Shown here piece by piece: positions 51,900 to 60,659 of a DNA stretch of 64,000 nucleotides. Source of the DNA: Evansella caseinilytica. Lineage in GTDB: Bacteria; Bacillota; Bacilli; Bacillales; Salisediminibacteriaceae. Under the pieces are notes generated by a model, which saw only the letters and a list, made by a program, of their open reading frames with translations, had not been told where the DNA came from and made no database searches. Each line of letters opens with the position of its first letter. The first letter of the stretch is position 1. Both the position numbers and the translations under genes were made by a program. Where the stretch lies: the NCBI RefSeq assembly GCF_900107275.1, contig NZ_FNPI01000004.1, positions 62,001 to 126,000 of the forward strand, written 5' to 3'.

Positions 51900-53729
51900 A
51901 TGAACTCGATTTTCCGCCTTGCATTATTTTTCAGTACGATTTTGCTGTTTATCATCGGAGTCTGGTTTGTTTCCGATCATTCCAGTGAACCGTTTGGCGG
52001 CAACGAGACCGCCGAGACTGATGCGTCGTTCCGTGCGGCAATGAATGCCACAATGGCAGAGGATTTTTCTTATACAATCCAGCTGTTTTTACACCAAATT
52101 GAAGAAGATCTGCTCCGCTGGGAAAAAGCGGACGGGGAAGAGAAGAACAGCTTTAAAAAAAAGTTGATCCGGGAAGTCGAGCAGCACTCGCATATCAACG
52201 GATTTAGCAAATACGTCAACGAGGAAGAAACACTCCGCATTGGAGAAATACGCGCCGATGCCGAGGCGCTGTTGACGAGAACAAACAGTCAGGGGATGCT
52301 GCTGTCTGAACCATTTGTCGCACGAGGCATGAAGCGGATGATCATCGGTAAAGAAAAGGCAGACGGACTTTATTTGGCCGAAGTCGACCTGTCCTTCATC
52401 GAAAGCTTTGTAAAAGAGATGGCAGCGGTTTCGGATACAAATGGTGATTTTTTTATTGGGGAGGGAGGCATGGATGTTTCCGTTTCCGATGAAGAAGCAG
52501 AGGCGCCCTATGTCAAACAGGAAATCCCGGATATCGGCTGGAATATTTATATTCAGGATAAAGAAGGGGAAGCAGAGGAAGAAGAGCAGCATATGAAGGA
52601 AGGGGAGGTTATTGTCGAATTAGCCTCGGATGTTGATGCCCGCCAGTGGGCGCAGTCACAGCAGCTGACGATCGTTGCTGAGTTGAACAGCAAGGTCATT
52701 GTCCGGGACCTGCGCCGCACAACCGATGACATCATGAATGATTTAAAAACCGATGCTTCCGTGCAATTGATGGAGCCGAACTATTTATATACGAAGCAGA
52801 CTAGCAGCCGCGGCGGAAGCAAAGGGAAAGGAAAAACCAATGACTTGCACAAAAGCGCTGTTTCCGTTCCTAATGATGAATTTTACGAGCCGTATCAATG
52901 GAATTTGTCGCAAATTTACACCGAGGAGGGCTGGTCGTTTTCCGTCGGGGACGAGGAAGTGCCGATCGCTATAGTTGACAGCGGGGTAGATCCGGAGCAT
53001 ATTGATCTTGCCGCCAGAATTAAAGCCGGATTTAACGCTTTTGAAGATAATCAAGCCTATAATGACGAAAACGGTCACGGCACCCACGTAGCTGGCATCG
53101 CGGCCGCTATAACAAACAATGAAGCCGGCGTTGCCGGAGTATCCTGGAACAACCCGCTTCTTGCCGTAAAGGTGCTCGATCAAAATGCCGAAGGGAATGC
53201 GTTATCGATCGCAAAAGGAATTATCTGGGCTGTGGATCAGGGAGCAAGGGTGATTAACTTAAGCCTCGGGGACAGCCACGATTCGGATTTGATGTATGAC
53301 GCTGTTCGATATGCCTATGAGCGCGATGTTGTATTGATTGCCGCTTCCGGTAACGACGATGTGGAAACCCCGATGTTTCCCGCGGCGTATGACGAGGTTT
53401 TGGCAGTCGCTGCAGTTGATCCGCAGCGGGAGCGGGCGTTTTTTTCCAATTACGGGGAGCATATTGATGTCAGTGCTCCAGGGGAACACATCCCAAGTAC
53501 GTTTCCGGAAAATCAATATGTTGTTATGAGCGGAACGTCGATGGCCGCACCGCATGTCACCGGATTGGCGGGACTGATCCGCTCCATCAATCCCTCGCTT
53601 ACAAATGAAGACGTGTATGATTTAATTCGCGAGACGAGCGACGACCTCGGAGATAAAGGATTCGATCCATTTTTCGGTTATGGTGAAATCAATATAAGAA
53701 CCGCATTGGAAGCATTGATGCAGCAGTGA
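51900..53729 (+). CDS. Membrane-anchored subtilisin-like serine protease with N-terminal sensor-like domain
   Basis: 609 residues. An N-terminal membrane anchor (~4-24) is followed by ~200 residues looking like an extracytoplasmic PDC/Cache-type domain (ADGLYLAEVDLSFIESFVKE, DTNGDFFIG), then a propeptide-like segment (~235-290, EVIVELASDVDARQW). The S8 catalytic domain has IVDSGVDPEH (Asp ~360), GHGTHVAG (His ~396), SGND (oxyanion Asn) and SGTSMAAPH (Ser ~546). All catalytic residues are present. ATG 51900 follows AAAGGAGAAGG. Likely acts at the outer membrane face; substrate unknown. Confidence 0.88.
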   Translation: MNSIFRLALFFSTILLFIIGVWFVSDHSSEPFGGNETAETDASFRAAMNATMAEDFSYTIQLFLHQIEEDLLRWEKADGEEKNSFKKKLIREVEQHSHINGFSKYVNEEETLRIGEIRADAEALLTRTNSQGMLLSEPFVARGMKRMIIGKEKADGLYLAEVDLSFIESFVKEMAAVSDTNGDFFIGEGGMDVSVSDEEAEAPYVKQEIPDIGWNIYIQDKEGEAEEEEQHMKEGEVIVELASDVDARQWAQSQQLTIVAELNSKVIVRDLRRTTDDIMNDLKTDASVQLMEPNYLYTKQTSSRGGSKGKGKTNDLHKSAVSVPNDEFYEPYQWNLSQIYTEEGWSFSVGDEEVPIAIVDSGVDPEHIDLAARIKAGFNAFEDNQAYNDENGHGTHVAGIAAAITNNEAGVAGVSWNNPLLAVKVLDQNAEGNALSIAKGIIWAVDQGARVINLSLGDSHDSDLMYDAVRYAYERDVVLIAASGNDDVETPMFPAAYDEVLAVAAVDPQRERAFFSNYGEHIDVSAPGEHIPSTFPENQYVVMSGTSMAAPHVTGLAGLIRSINPSLTNEDVYDLIRETSDDLGDKGFDPFFGYGEINIRTALEALMQQ

Positions 53730-53774
53730 GCAGTCAGCGGGAACTTTGAGATATGACTGGATATTATTTTGCTC

Positions 53775-53814
53775 AGGTGCCGCAAAAGGCTGGAAAAAAG
53801 CTTATGCGGCACCT
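53775..53814 (+). terminator. Hairpin after the protease gene
   Basis: AGGTGCCGCA (53775-53784) and TGCGGCACCT (53805-53814), a perfect 10-bp stem without a T-run. Confidence 0.6.
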
Positions 53815-53847
53815 CCATACATATGTTTGGTGCAACCGCTTTGCGGT

Positions 53848-54000
53848 TTAATTGGCGGTGACTAATTTTTTTTGGTAGTTGAGAATAAGCTTGTCCAATT
53901 CTTTCGAACACCGCAAAGTGTCTTCAGAAGATAATCCGTTTTTGTTTACGATCAATAGCAGTTCTTTCCTCTTTTGTTCGATTTCGTTTGTTAGTGACAT
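53848..54000 (-). CDS. Spo0E-like aspartyl-phosphate phosphatase
   Basis: 50 residues, beginning MSLTNEIEQKRKELLLIVNK and containing CSKELDKLILNYQKK. The SxELDxLIxxY motif is the hallmark of the Spo0E/YisI/YnzD family, which dephosphorylates Spo0A-P and delays sporulation. Two helices, typical length. The ribosome binding site is weak (GGATC). The family call is firm; which paralogue is unclear. It lies convergent with the protease gene and next to a family B repeat. Confidence 0.82.
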   Translation of the reverse strand: MSLTNEIEQKRKELLLIVNKNGLSSEDTLRCSKELDKLILNYQKKLVTAN

Positions 54001-54038
54001 GAGCAAACACGATCCATTCTTTTCTTTTTTTTGTTATT

Positions 54039-54241
54039 AGTGTTTGTTCAAAAAGATCGTTTTTTATCTTTTTGAACAAGCACGAAGCAATGAGTGGAGC
54101 CGATGCATTCTTTTCAGGCCGGCTGTGAGTGGTTTTCTCGGAACCAGGATGGTGACATTCCACCTTTGCCCATAGGACGTGGGCAGCACTTAGGACGGAA
54201 TTGGGCGCATCGTGCGGAACCATTGCCTTTTTGAACACGCT
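54039..54241. repeat. Dispersed repeat family B, copy 3
   Basis: 203 bp, AGTGTTTGTTCAAAAAG (54039-54055) to CTTTTTGAACACGCT (54227-54241). Left hairpin with CTTTTTGAACAAGCAC (54068-54083); core AAGCAATGAGTGGAGCCGAT; a GCCCATAGGACGTGGGCAGC segment shared with copy 2 but absent from copy 1; right end GCGCATCGTGCGGAACC. An antisense frame through it is conserved between copies but has no ribosome binding site. Confidence 0.85.
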
Positions 54242-54360
54242 TTATTAAGGAGAGGCAATTTTTTTGGCAATGTATTGTTATTATCGTATATAGAAAAGAA
54301 AAGTGGAATAGTTTCCCAAAAACTTGTCATATTCGGATGTTATTAGTCAGTCTTCGACAA

Positions 54361-54507
54361 TTAGTATTCTATTTCATCCTCTTCCTTCGGCTGCGACGGC
54401 CTGTCCTCCTGTAAATATACCTGATAATGAAGGCGGTGGTTTGGATATTTATCGGAGCTTGTAATGTTGCCGTCGGTTGATTTTAGAGTGTGCTTGTTTT
54501 TACGCAA
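54361..54507 (-). CDS. Possible small hydrophilic protein, 48 residues
   Basis: TTG start 54507 with AAAGGATG eight bases upstream. The product begins MRKNKHTLKSTDGNITSSDK and ends KEEDEIEY, with HRLHYQVYLQEDRPSQP between. No signal, membrane segment or known family. The well-placed ribosome binding site and hydrophilic composition make it plausible. The gap around it (54242-54598) shows nothing else. Confidence 0.45.
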   Translation of the reverse strand: MRKNKHTLKSTDGNITSSDKYPNHRLHYQVYLQEDRPSQPKEEDEIEY

Positions 54508-54598
54508 TTGATTTCATCCTTTCGTTATTGGAATGCAAAAGTTCATTTTTAATCTCTGCTACCGTTATTTTTTGCAGCGATATCGATCATATGTATTG

Positions 54599-56230
54599 TT
54601 ATAAACGGTAAAACTTGTAGGCGAGAATCGCCAGGTGGAGATTCATACGGTCATCGTGGGACTGTAAATCAAGCCCCGTCCGTTTTTCGATTTGCATCAG
54701 CCGGTATTTCAGTGTGTGGCGGTGGATATAAAGAGAAGCAGCGGTCCGCTGAATATTGCAATTATGGACAAGATAAGCTTCCGCGGTGGCAACTAAATCG
54801 GTGCGTGACTGCTTTTTGCCGAGTAAGTCCCCTAAATAACTTTCGTAGAAGTCTTTAAGAGAGAGGCCGGCTTCCTGCATCCGAATCAACAGCTGATAAA
54901 AGCCGAGATCATCAATATGGACGATATTGCTTTCTTTTACTAACAACGGTGCGTATTGAACTGCATATTCACTGTCTTTCGCGCTTTGTGATAATTGATC
55001 GAGCCCGGCATAACAATTTCCGATGCCGATCATCAACGGTACCGGAAATTGCCGCGACCAGCGTTCATGGATCGCAGCGGCAATGCTTATCAGCTCTCTT
55101 TTTTCGGCTGCTTTCTTTCTCCAATCGGCCTCGATCAGGGCATAGAGCGTGTTCACTTTCGCAAGCAGAATTCGTTGACGCTGTTGCTTTGACAGCGTCT
55201 GTGCAACGACATAGTGCAAATGGTTGCTCCATTGACTGTTTTTTTCAGGATCATTGTCATCGTTGATGATCTGAAACAACAGCACAGCGTGAGTTTTTGT
55301 TAAGTCAAAGCCGAGCCGTTTCCCGCGTTTGACGGCCTTTGCTTCGTCTACCTTTTCTTTCAGCAAAATTTCCTCGACGAGCTCTCCTTGAAGGCTGACT
55401 TTTGTCTCTTCCACGGCATACTGCTTCACTAATTGGATGCCGACAAGCGTCGCTGCATGATCCATGATCATCTCGTTCATCTCTTTCCAGGCTTTCTTTT
55501 CTTTGGCAGCCAGCAGATACCCGTACGTGAACGAACCGGATTCAATTTTGGAGGGGAACAGTCGGAAACTGCTTTGCTGGTATACTCCTGAGTTTCCGGC
55601 GTTGGTGAAAAAAAGAGCCATATCCTGCTCCACATTGTCAACAATCAGTTTTTTCCCGATGACAGTTATTTTATCTGAATGGATATTTTCAAAAGCCTGC
55701 AAATCGCCGAGATCATCAAACACAAACAGGCTTGCGTCTGTTAATAGACTGATTTTTTGCAATGCTTCCTTTAATCCGCCATTGTTCAGCGCCCATTTTG
55801 TCATTTCTTTATGTATGGCAAGGGAATCTTCGAGGTAATTCATCTGCTCATTTCCGATTTGCTCGACGATCGCCTTTGTGATCGTTGAAAAATTAATCGT
55901 TGAGGGAATTTCGATTAATGGCAGACCTTGCTCTTCAGCTGCATTTACGATTTCTTCCGGTACATTGTTGATGTAAAAACCGCTATAAAAAGCGATTCCG
56001 GACAGTTTTCCCGACTCGATTAGCGCAATCAGTGTCGTTGCGTAAGCCGGATGGTCTGCCAAGCCGTAGCCGGTTGTCACGACGAGTTCCCCTTCATGGA
56101 AACGGCTGATATCCTCAATGATTTCGATTGTCGTCACCCACTTAACCGGTCGGTTTTTCCCGCGTTCACCGGCGATTAACTTCGTCCCTTTCATTGCGGG
56201 CAGCTTCATTGCCTTCTCGATTGTGAACAA
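54599..56230 (-). CDS. PucR-family transcriptional regulator
   Basis: 543 residues. N-terminal PucR domain (~1-130: LPAMKGTKLIAGERGKNRPVKWVTT...LVVTTGYGL), a middle region (~250-400) like CdaR/GGDEF-related domains and a C-terminal HTH_30 (ATAEAYLVHNCNIQRTAASL and YIHRHTLKYRLMQIEKRTGL). PucR regulators control nitrogen-compound catabolism such as purine, GABA or proline use. The start is TTG 56230 with GGGGGTG upstream. Divergent from the beta-lysine cluster and the only regulator near it, so control of that cluster is inferred. Confidence 0.9.
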   Translation of the reverse strand: MFTIEKAMKLPAMKGTKLIAGERGKNRPVKWVTTIEIIEDISRFHEGELVVTTGYGLADHPAYATTLIALIESGKLSGIAFYSGFYINNVPEEIVNAAEEQGLPLIEIPSTINFSTITKAIVEQIGNEQMNYLEDSLAIHKEMTKWALNNGGLKEALQKISLLTDASLFVFDDLGDLQAFENIHSDKITVIGKKLIVDNVEQDMALFFTNAGNSGVYQQSSFRLFPSKIESGSFTYGYLLAAKEKKAWKEMNEMIMDHAATLVGIQLVKQYAVEETKVSLQGELVEEILLKEKVDEAKAVKRGKRLGFDLTKTHAVLLFQIINDDNDPEKNSQWSNHLHYVVAQTLSKQQRQRILLAKVNTLYALIEADWRKKAAEKRELISIAAAIHERWSRQFPVPLMIGIGNCYAGLDQLSQSAKDSEYAVQYAPLLVKESNIVHIDDLGFYQLLIRMQEAGLSLKDFYESYLGDLLGKKQSRTDLVATAEAYLVHNCNIQRTAASLYIHRHTLKYRLMQIEKRTGLDLQSHDDRMNLHLAILAYKFYRL

Positions 56231-56293
56231 CGATAAACACCCCCAAACATGAACTTATCTTAAAAATCGTTTGTTAACAGAGTACTTATAGAC

Positions 56294-56314
56294 CTGTTCA
56301 TCAAAGATGAACAG
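56294..56314. promoter_or_regulatory. Perfect hairpin in the PucR-yodT divergent region
   Basis: CTGTTCATC-AAA-GATGAACAG is a 9-bp perfect dyad, followed by CGATCTTTTTGAACAAACAC (56315-56334), a family B repeat end. It could be a regulator operator or simply the remains of a repeat hairpin. Confidence 0.4.
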
Positions 56315-56502
56315 CGATCTTTTTGAACAAACACTTATACAAAACGTATAAAAACCACTTGTTATTTTGTGTCAAAAGTAAGAATAGTCAGATAAAAGAA
56401 ATTAGAATACGATGAAGGTATCTAATCAAATTGTACTCGAAGTTCCCGCATACGTCATCTGGATTCTGCCATTTATCCATGCTGCAGAGGGAGTGAGGCT
56501 TG

Positions 56503-57864
56503 ATGAACGAAAGCTGCTTAATAAAACCGTTATTGAACGGGCGTTATCCATCCGTTGAATACGGGCAGGGAATTTATTTGTATGATTCCGACGGGAAGAA
56601 ATATATTGACGGCTCATCCGGCGCCGTCACGGCGGGCATCGGTCACGGAGTGAAGGAAATCGCTGCTGTCATGAAAGAACAGGCAGAGAAAGTTTCTTTC
56701 GTCTACCGTTCGCAATTTACAAACAAGCCGGCGGAACAATTGGCCTTGAAACTGAAGCAATGGGCACCAGGCAATGTCAATTGGTCGTTCTTTGTGAACA
56801 GCGGCTCGGAAGCGACGGAAACGGCGATGAAAGTGGCCATTCAATATTGGCAGGAAAAAAAACGTCCCGGGAAAACAAAAATTCTCTCCCGGTGGATGAG
56901 CTACCACGGCATAACGATCGGCGCTTTGTCCATGTCCGGACACGTTGAAAGGCGGGCGCGATTCGTCCCGCTTCTGGAGGATTTTCCGACAGTGGAGCCG
57001 CCGTATTGCTACCGCTGTTCCTTTAATAACAATTTTCCCGAATGTCATTTACTGTGTGCGGACCAATTAGACCGCGCCATCCGGAGAATCGGCTCCGATC
57101 ATATTGCAGCGTTCATTGCCGAACCGATCATCGGGGCTTCCGGAGCAGCGCTTGTCCCGCCTCCAGGATATTACGAGCAGATAAAAGAGATATGCCTGTC
57201 TCACGATATTTTGTTTATCGCCGATGAAGTCATGACTGGGATCGGCCGTTGCGGAAAAAAATTCGCCATTGATCATTGGCAGGCTGTTCCCGATATCATC
57301 GCAGCCGGGAAAGGCATGAGTGCTGGTTATGCTCCGATTGCGGCAACGATCATCAGCGACGAAGTCATGGAGCCGATACAGAACGGCTCCAAGCTGATCA
57401 TGAGCGGGCACACGTACAGTGCCAATCCCCAATCAGCTGCGATTGCGCTCGCGGTGCTGAAGTATATTGAAAATCACGGTCTGATAAGCAACGCGGCGGA
57501 AAAAGGGAACGAACTTCTACAGAAATTAAATCAGCTTAAGCAAAACTATCCGTTGATCGGAGACGTTCGCGGCATGGGAATGTTAACCGGTGTTGAATTT
57601 GTGGCGAACCGCGGCACCAAACAGCCATTTTCCAGAGTCATCAATGTAACAAAGCTGATCATTGATAAATCGATGGAAAAGGGGCTTCTTGTTTACCCTG
57701 CTTCTTCAGGGATCGAAGGTACTGCCGGAGATGCTGTCATCATCGCGCCGCCGCTCACCGTCCGCTCGGAAGAAATCGCTGAACTCGTTACTGTTTTTGA
57801 GGAGGCTGTAAAAGAAGTTCAGGCAGAGTTGCTGCTCCGGGGCCATTTGCATTCCGACGTATAG
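56503..57864 (+). CDS. yodT: Class III aminotransferase, YodT-like
   Basis: 453 residues, fold-type I PLP enzyme. FVNSGSEATETAMKVA (~101-116) binds PLP phosphate, FIADEVMTGIGRCG (~236-249) has the PLP-ring Asp, and AAGKGMSAGYAP (~268-279) the Schiff-base Lys. A YCYRCSFNNNFPECHLLCAD insert with four cysteines is notable. Same gene order as B. subtilis yodT-S-R-Q-P-kamA. In the pathway it would transaminate N6-acetyl-beta-lysine or a related beta-amino acid (inference). ATG 56503 with GAGTGAGG upstream. Confidence 0.88.
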   Translation: MNESCLIKPLLNGRYPSVEYGQGIYLYDSDGKKYIDGSSGAVTAGIGHGVKEIAAVMKEQAEKVSFVYRSQFTNKPAEQLALKLKQWAPGNVNWSFFVNSGSEATETAMKVAIQYWQEKKRPGKTKILSRWMSYHGITIGALSMSGHVERRARFVPLLEDFPTVEPPYCYRCSFNNNFPECHLLCADQLDRAIRRIGSDHIAAFIAEPIIGASGAALVPPPGYYEQIKEICLSHDILFIADEVMTGIGRCGKKFAIDHWQAVPDIIAAGKGMSAGYAPIAATIISDEVMEPIQNGSKLIMSGHTYSANPQSAAIALAVLKYIENHGLISNAAEKGNELLQKLNQLKQNYPLIGDVRGMGMLTGVEFVANRGTKQPFSRVINVTKLIIDKSMEKGLLVYPASSGIEGTAGDAVIIAPPLTVRSEEIAELVTVFEEAVKEVQAELLLRGHLHSDV

Positions 57865-58037
57865 CGAGCCGGATGCACAAATGAAACGGGCGAGGTGGGG
57901 ATAGCAAGCCAGTTAGAATAGTGCGGCCGGCGGAAAGCAAGCAATGACAAACATCCGTTGTGATCCCCGCTGTTGCAGTTGACTGGTGTCTATGCGATTG
58001 GAAAATGCCGTGAATAAAGAGAAGAGGTGAAAAGCAA

Positions 58038-58733
58038 TTGCGAGAAACAAACAAAGTCATTTCCGTCCAAGAAGCTTGCAAAAAAATCACCAGCGGGATG
58101 ACAATCATGCTCGGCGGCTTTGGCGGTGTCGGGAATCCGCCGACGATCATATGTGAAATGCTGGCTGCGGAATTGAAAAATTTAACAGTCATTTGCAATG
58201 ATGCCGGGTTCCCTGATATCGGCGTCGGCCGGCTTGTAACCGACAAGCGGGTCGTGCGGTTGATTGCGAGTCATATCGGCTCCAACCCGAACGCAGGAAA
58301 GCAGATGACAAACGGGGAGTTGGAAATTGAATTTTCGCCGCAAGGAACACTTGCGGAACGCATCCGTGCCGGCGGCAGCGGGTTGGGGGGGATTTTGACC
58401 GATATCGGCATCGGCAATGACTTCGTTGAGAACGGCAAACAAACCGTAGAAGTCAACGGCCGCCGTTATCTCGTTGAAACGGCGTTAACGGCGGAGGTAT
58501 CCCTTGTGTACGCAAAAAAGGCCGATACCTATGGGAATTTAGTTTATGACACTAGCGCGCGAAACACCAATCCGCTCGTGGCGACGGCCGGCAATTTGAC
58601 GATTGCAGAAGCGGAAGAAATCGTGGAAGCCGGGGAATTGCATCCTGAGGAAATCGTTACCCCAGGAGCATTTGTCGATTACGTCGTGAAAAGTGAAGGG
58701 GTGAACTGGACGTGGGCATGGGAAAGGAAGTGA
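58038..58733 (+). CDS. yodS: 3-oxoacid CoA-transferase subunit A, YodS-like
   Basis: 231 residues. SGMTIMLGGFGGVGNPPTII (~18-37) is the GFGxxGxP CoA-transferase family I signature; further GGSGLGGILTDIGIGNDFVE (~111-130). Forms the alpha subunit with YodR. By homology to AtoAD/ScoAB it moves CoA from an acyl-CoA to a 3-oxoacid; in this cluster 6-acetamido-3-oxohexanoate is a fitting acceptor (inference). TTG start 58038, AGAGGTG upstream. Its end overlaps yodR. Confidence 0.92.
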   Translation: MRETNKVISVQEACKKITSGMTIMLGGFGGVGNPPTIICEMLAAELKNLTVICNDAGFPDIGVGRLVTDKRVVRLIASHIGSNPNAGKQMTNGELEIEFSPQGTLAERIRAGGSGLGGILTDIGIGNDFVENGKQTVEVNGRRYLVETALTAEVSLVYAKKADTYGNLVYDTSARNTNPLVATAGNLTIAEAEEIVEAGELHPEEIVTPGAFVDYVVKSEGVNWTWAWERK

Positions 58734-59425
58734 GACACAGCATCGCCCGCAGAGCCGCGCAGGAAGTAAAGCCGGGGATGATTGTCAACTTAGGAATTGG
58801 CATACCCACATTGGTTGCGGATTATATTGAAAATACCGAGGTCATGTTCCACGCGGAAAACGGGGTATTAGGCGCCGGCCCCAGTCCGGCGGCGGGGAAG
58901 ATAAATCCGTTATTATGCAATGCCGGCGGCTTCCCGATAACCGTTGTCAGCGGGGCGTCGTATTTCGACAGTGCCACAGCCTTCGCCATCATCCGGCGCG
59001 GCCTGCTGGATATGACGATACTCGGCGCACTCGAGGTGAGTGAAACCGGAGATTTAGCCAATTGGATTGTACCCGGAAAGCGGATTCCTGGCATAGGAGG
59101 AGCGGTGGAACTCGCCCAAAAAGCAAAAAAAGTCATGATTTTAATGAATCAATTGGATAAGGCGGGAAATTCGAAGCTGGTAACGACATGCAGCCTCCCG
59201 CTTACTGCTAAAAAATGCGTCGATATGGTCATTACCGAAATGGGCGTTTTCAGGATTACCGAAAACGGTTTCTTGCTGGAAGAAGTATTTTATCCATATT
59301 CCGTTGAGGAAGTGAAACAGAAAACGGGGGCGAGACTTACGGTTGGTGATTTGTTGACCGGTGATGAAGGGGGAATGGAAGATGGAGCTGAAAGAGCAAA
59401 TTCATGTGTGGATGAAGAAGAATGA
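58712..59425 (+). CDS. yodR: 3-oxoacid CoA-transferase subunit B, YodR-like
   Basis: 237 residues. LGIGIPTLVADYIENTEVMF and the catalytic glutamate motif HAENGVLGAGPSPAAGK (~48-64; consensus ENGxLGxGP) define the beta subunit. ITEMGVFRITENGFLLEE near residue 175 is also typical. Starts GTG 58712 inside yodS (22 bp overlap), ATG 58718 being an alternative; ends inside yodQ. The tight overlaps imply one translationally coupled operon. Confidence 0.92.
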   Translation: MGMGKEVRHSIARRAAQEVKPGMIVNLGIGIPTLVADYIENTEVMFHAENGVLGAGPSPAAGKINPLLCNAGGFPITVVSGASYFDSATAFAIIRRGLLDMTILGALEVSETGDLANWIVPGKRIPGIGGAVELAQKAKKVMILMNQLDKAGNSKLVTTCSLPLTAKKCVDMVITEMGVFRITENGFLLEEVFYPYSVEEVKQKTGARLTVGDLLTGDEGGMEDGAERANSCVDEEE

Positions 59426-60659
59426 GGGCGAATTGTTTCGCATGCTGCAATCGATGGTTCGCGAGCCGTCGATACAAGCGAATGAAGCAGGAATCCAACT
59501 TTTAACAAAGGGATGGCTTGAAGAAGTGGGCTTTGAAGTCGATATGTGGGAGCCTGGAGGAGAGCTGTTTATCCATGAGGCTTTTCTCTCCGCCCGTGAT
59601 TCTTTTGCCGGAAGTCCGAATGTTGTTGGTGTCAAAAAGGGGAATGGGTTCGGCCGCTCTCTCGTTTTAAACGGGCATGTTGACGTTGTTCGCGAGGGTG
59701 ATTCCGATGACTGGCACACCGATCCGTTTTCCGGAGAAATAAAGGACGGCAAGCTTTACGGCAGAGGAGCAACCGATATGAAAGGCGGTAATGCAGCAAT
59801 GCTGTTTGCATTGCAGGCTCTGCATGACCTGAACATCGTTTGCGAGGGAGACATTATTTTTCACAGTGTCATTGAAGAAGAAAGCGGTGGAGCCGGCACG
59901 CTGGCAGCCATCCTGAGAGGGTATGCCGGTGATGCGGCATTGATACCGGAACCAACACAAATGAAAATTTTTCCGAAACAGCAAGGATCGCTGTGGTTCC
60001 GCCTCCACATTAAAGGCGCTTCCGCGCATGGGGGGACGCCGTATCGAGGTGTCAACGCCATCGAAAAAGCAATGGCCGTGTTTTTATCGCTAAAAGAGTT
60101 GGAAAAAATCCGGAACGACCGTGTTTCCGATCCACTATACGAGGAAGTGCCGATTCCGCTGCCCATCAATGTCGGAGTGGTGGAAGGGGGCGACTGGCCG
60201 TCGTCGGTGCCGGATTTAGTAAAGCTGGAAGGCAGATATGGAGTCGGACCGGATGAAACAGTAGAAGCAGCACAAGCGGAGTTCGAGGCATGGATAGCCG
60301 GCTTAGGAAAGAAGGACAACTGGTTTGCCGCCCACCCGGTAAAACTGGAGTGGTTCGGTGCCCGCTGGTTGCCGGGAGCGATCGACACGGATCATCCGTT
60401 GATGAACATTCTTACGAAAAACTACGAGAAGGTAATGGGGGAAATACCAGCTGTGGAAGCGTCTCCGTGGGGAACAGACGGCGGCTTGCTCACGGCAGTG
60501 GGGAACACACCAACGATTGTTTTTGGACCGGGAATCACGAGCCTGGCTCATTTTGCCAATGAATATGTCGAGCTGGACAAAGTGCGGTCATGCGCGGAGA
60601 TTATCGCTTATACGATCTTGGAATGGTGCAGCGGCATAAACAAGGAGGCAGAGGAATAA
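59382..60659 (+). CDS. yodQ: M20/ArgE-DapE family deacylase, YodQ-like
   Basis: 425 residues. Zinc-binding motifs NGHVDVV (~104), GRGATDMKGGNAAMLFAL (~127-144), SVIEEESGGAGTLA (~164-177, catalytic Glu) and LIPEPTQ; dimerisation domain around 200-320. M20 family amidohydrolases remove N-acyl groups. In the cluster it would free an amino group from an acetamido intermediate, e.g. 4-acetamidobutyrate to GABA (inference). ATG 59382 is chosen because AGGGGGAA fits; it overlaps yodR. Confidence 0.92.
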   Translation: MELKEQIHVWMKKNEGELFRMLQSMVREPSIQANEAGIQLLTKGWLEEVGFEVDMWEPGGELFIHEAFLSARDSFAGSPNVVGVKKGNGFGRSLVLNGHVDVVREGDSDDWHTDPFSGEIKDGKLYGRGATDMKGGNAAMLFALQALHDLNIVCEGDIIFHSVIEEESGGAGTLAAILRGYAGDAALIPEPTQMKIFPKQQGSLWFRLHIKGASAHGGTPYRGVNAIEKAMAVFLSLKELEKIRNDRVSDPLYEEVPIPLPINVGVVEGGDWPSSVPDLVKLEGRYGVGPDETVEAAQAEFEAWIAGLGKKDNWFAAHPVKLEWFGARWLPGAIDTDHPLMNILTKNYEKVMGEIPAVEASPWGTDGGLLTAVGNTPTIVFGPGITSLAHFANEYVELDKVRSCAEIIAYTILEWCSGINKEAEE

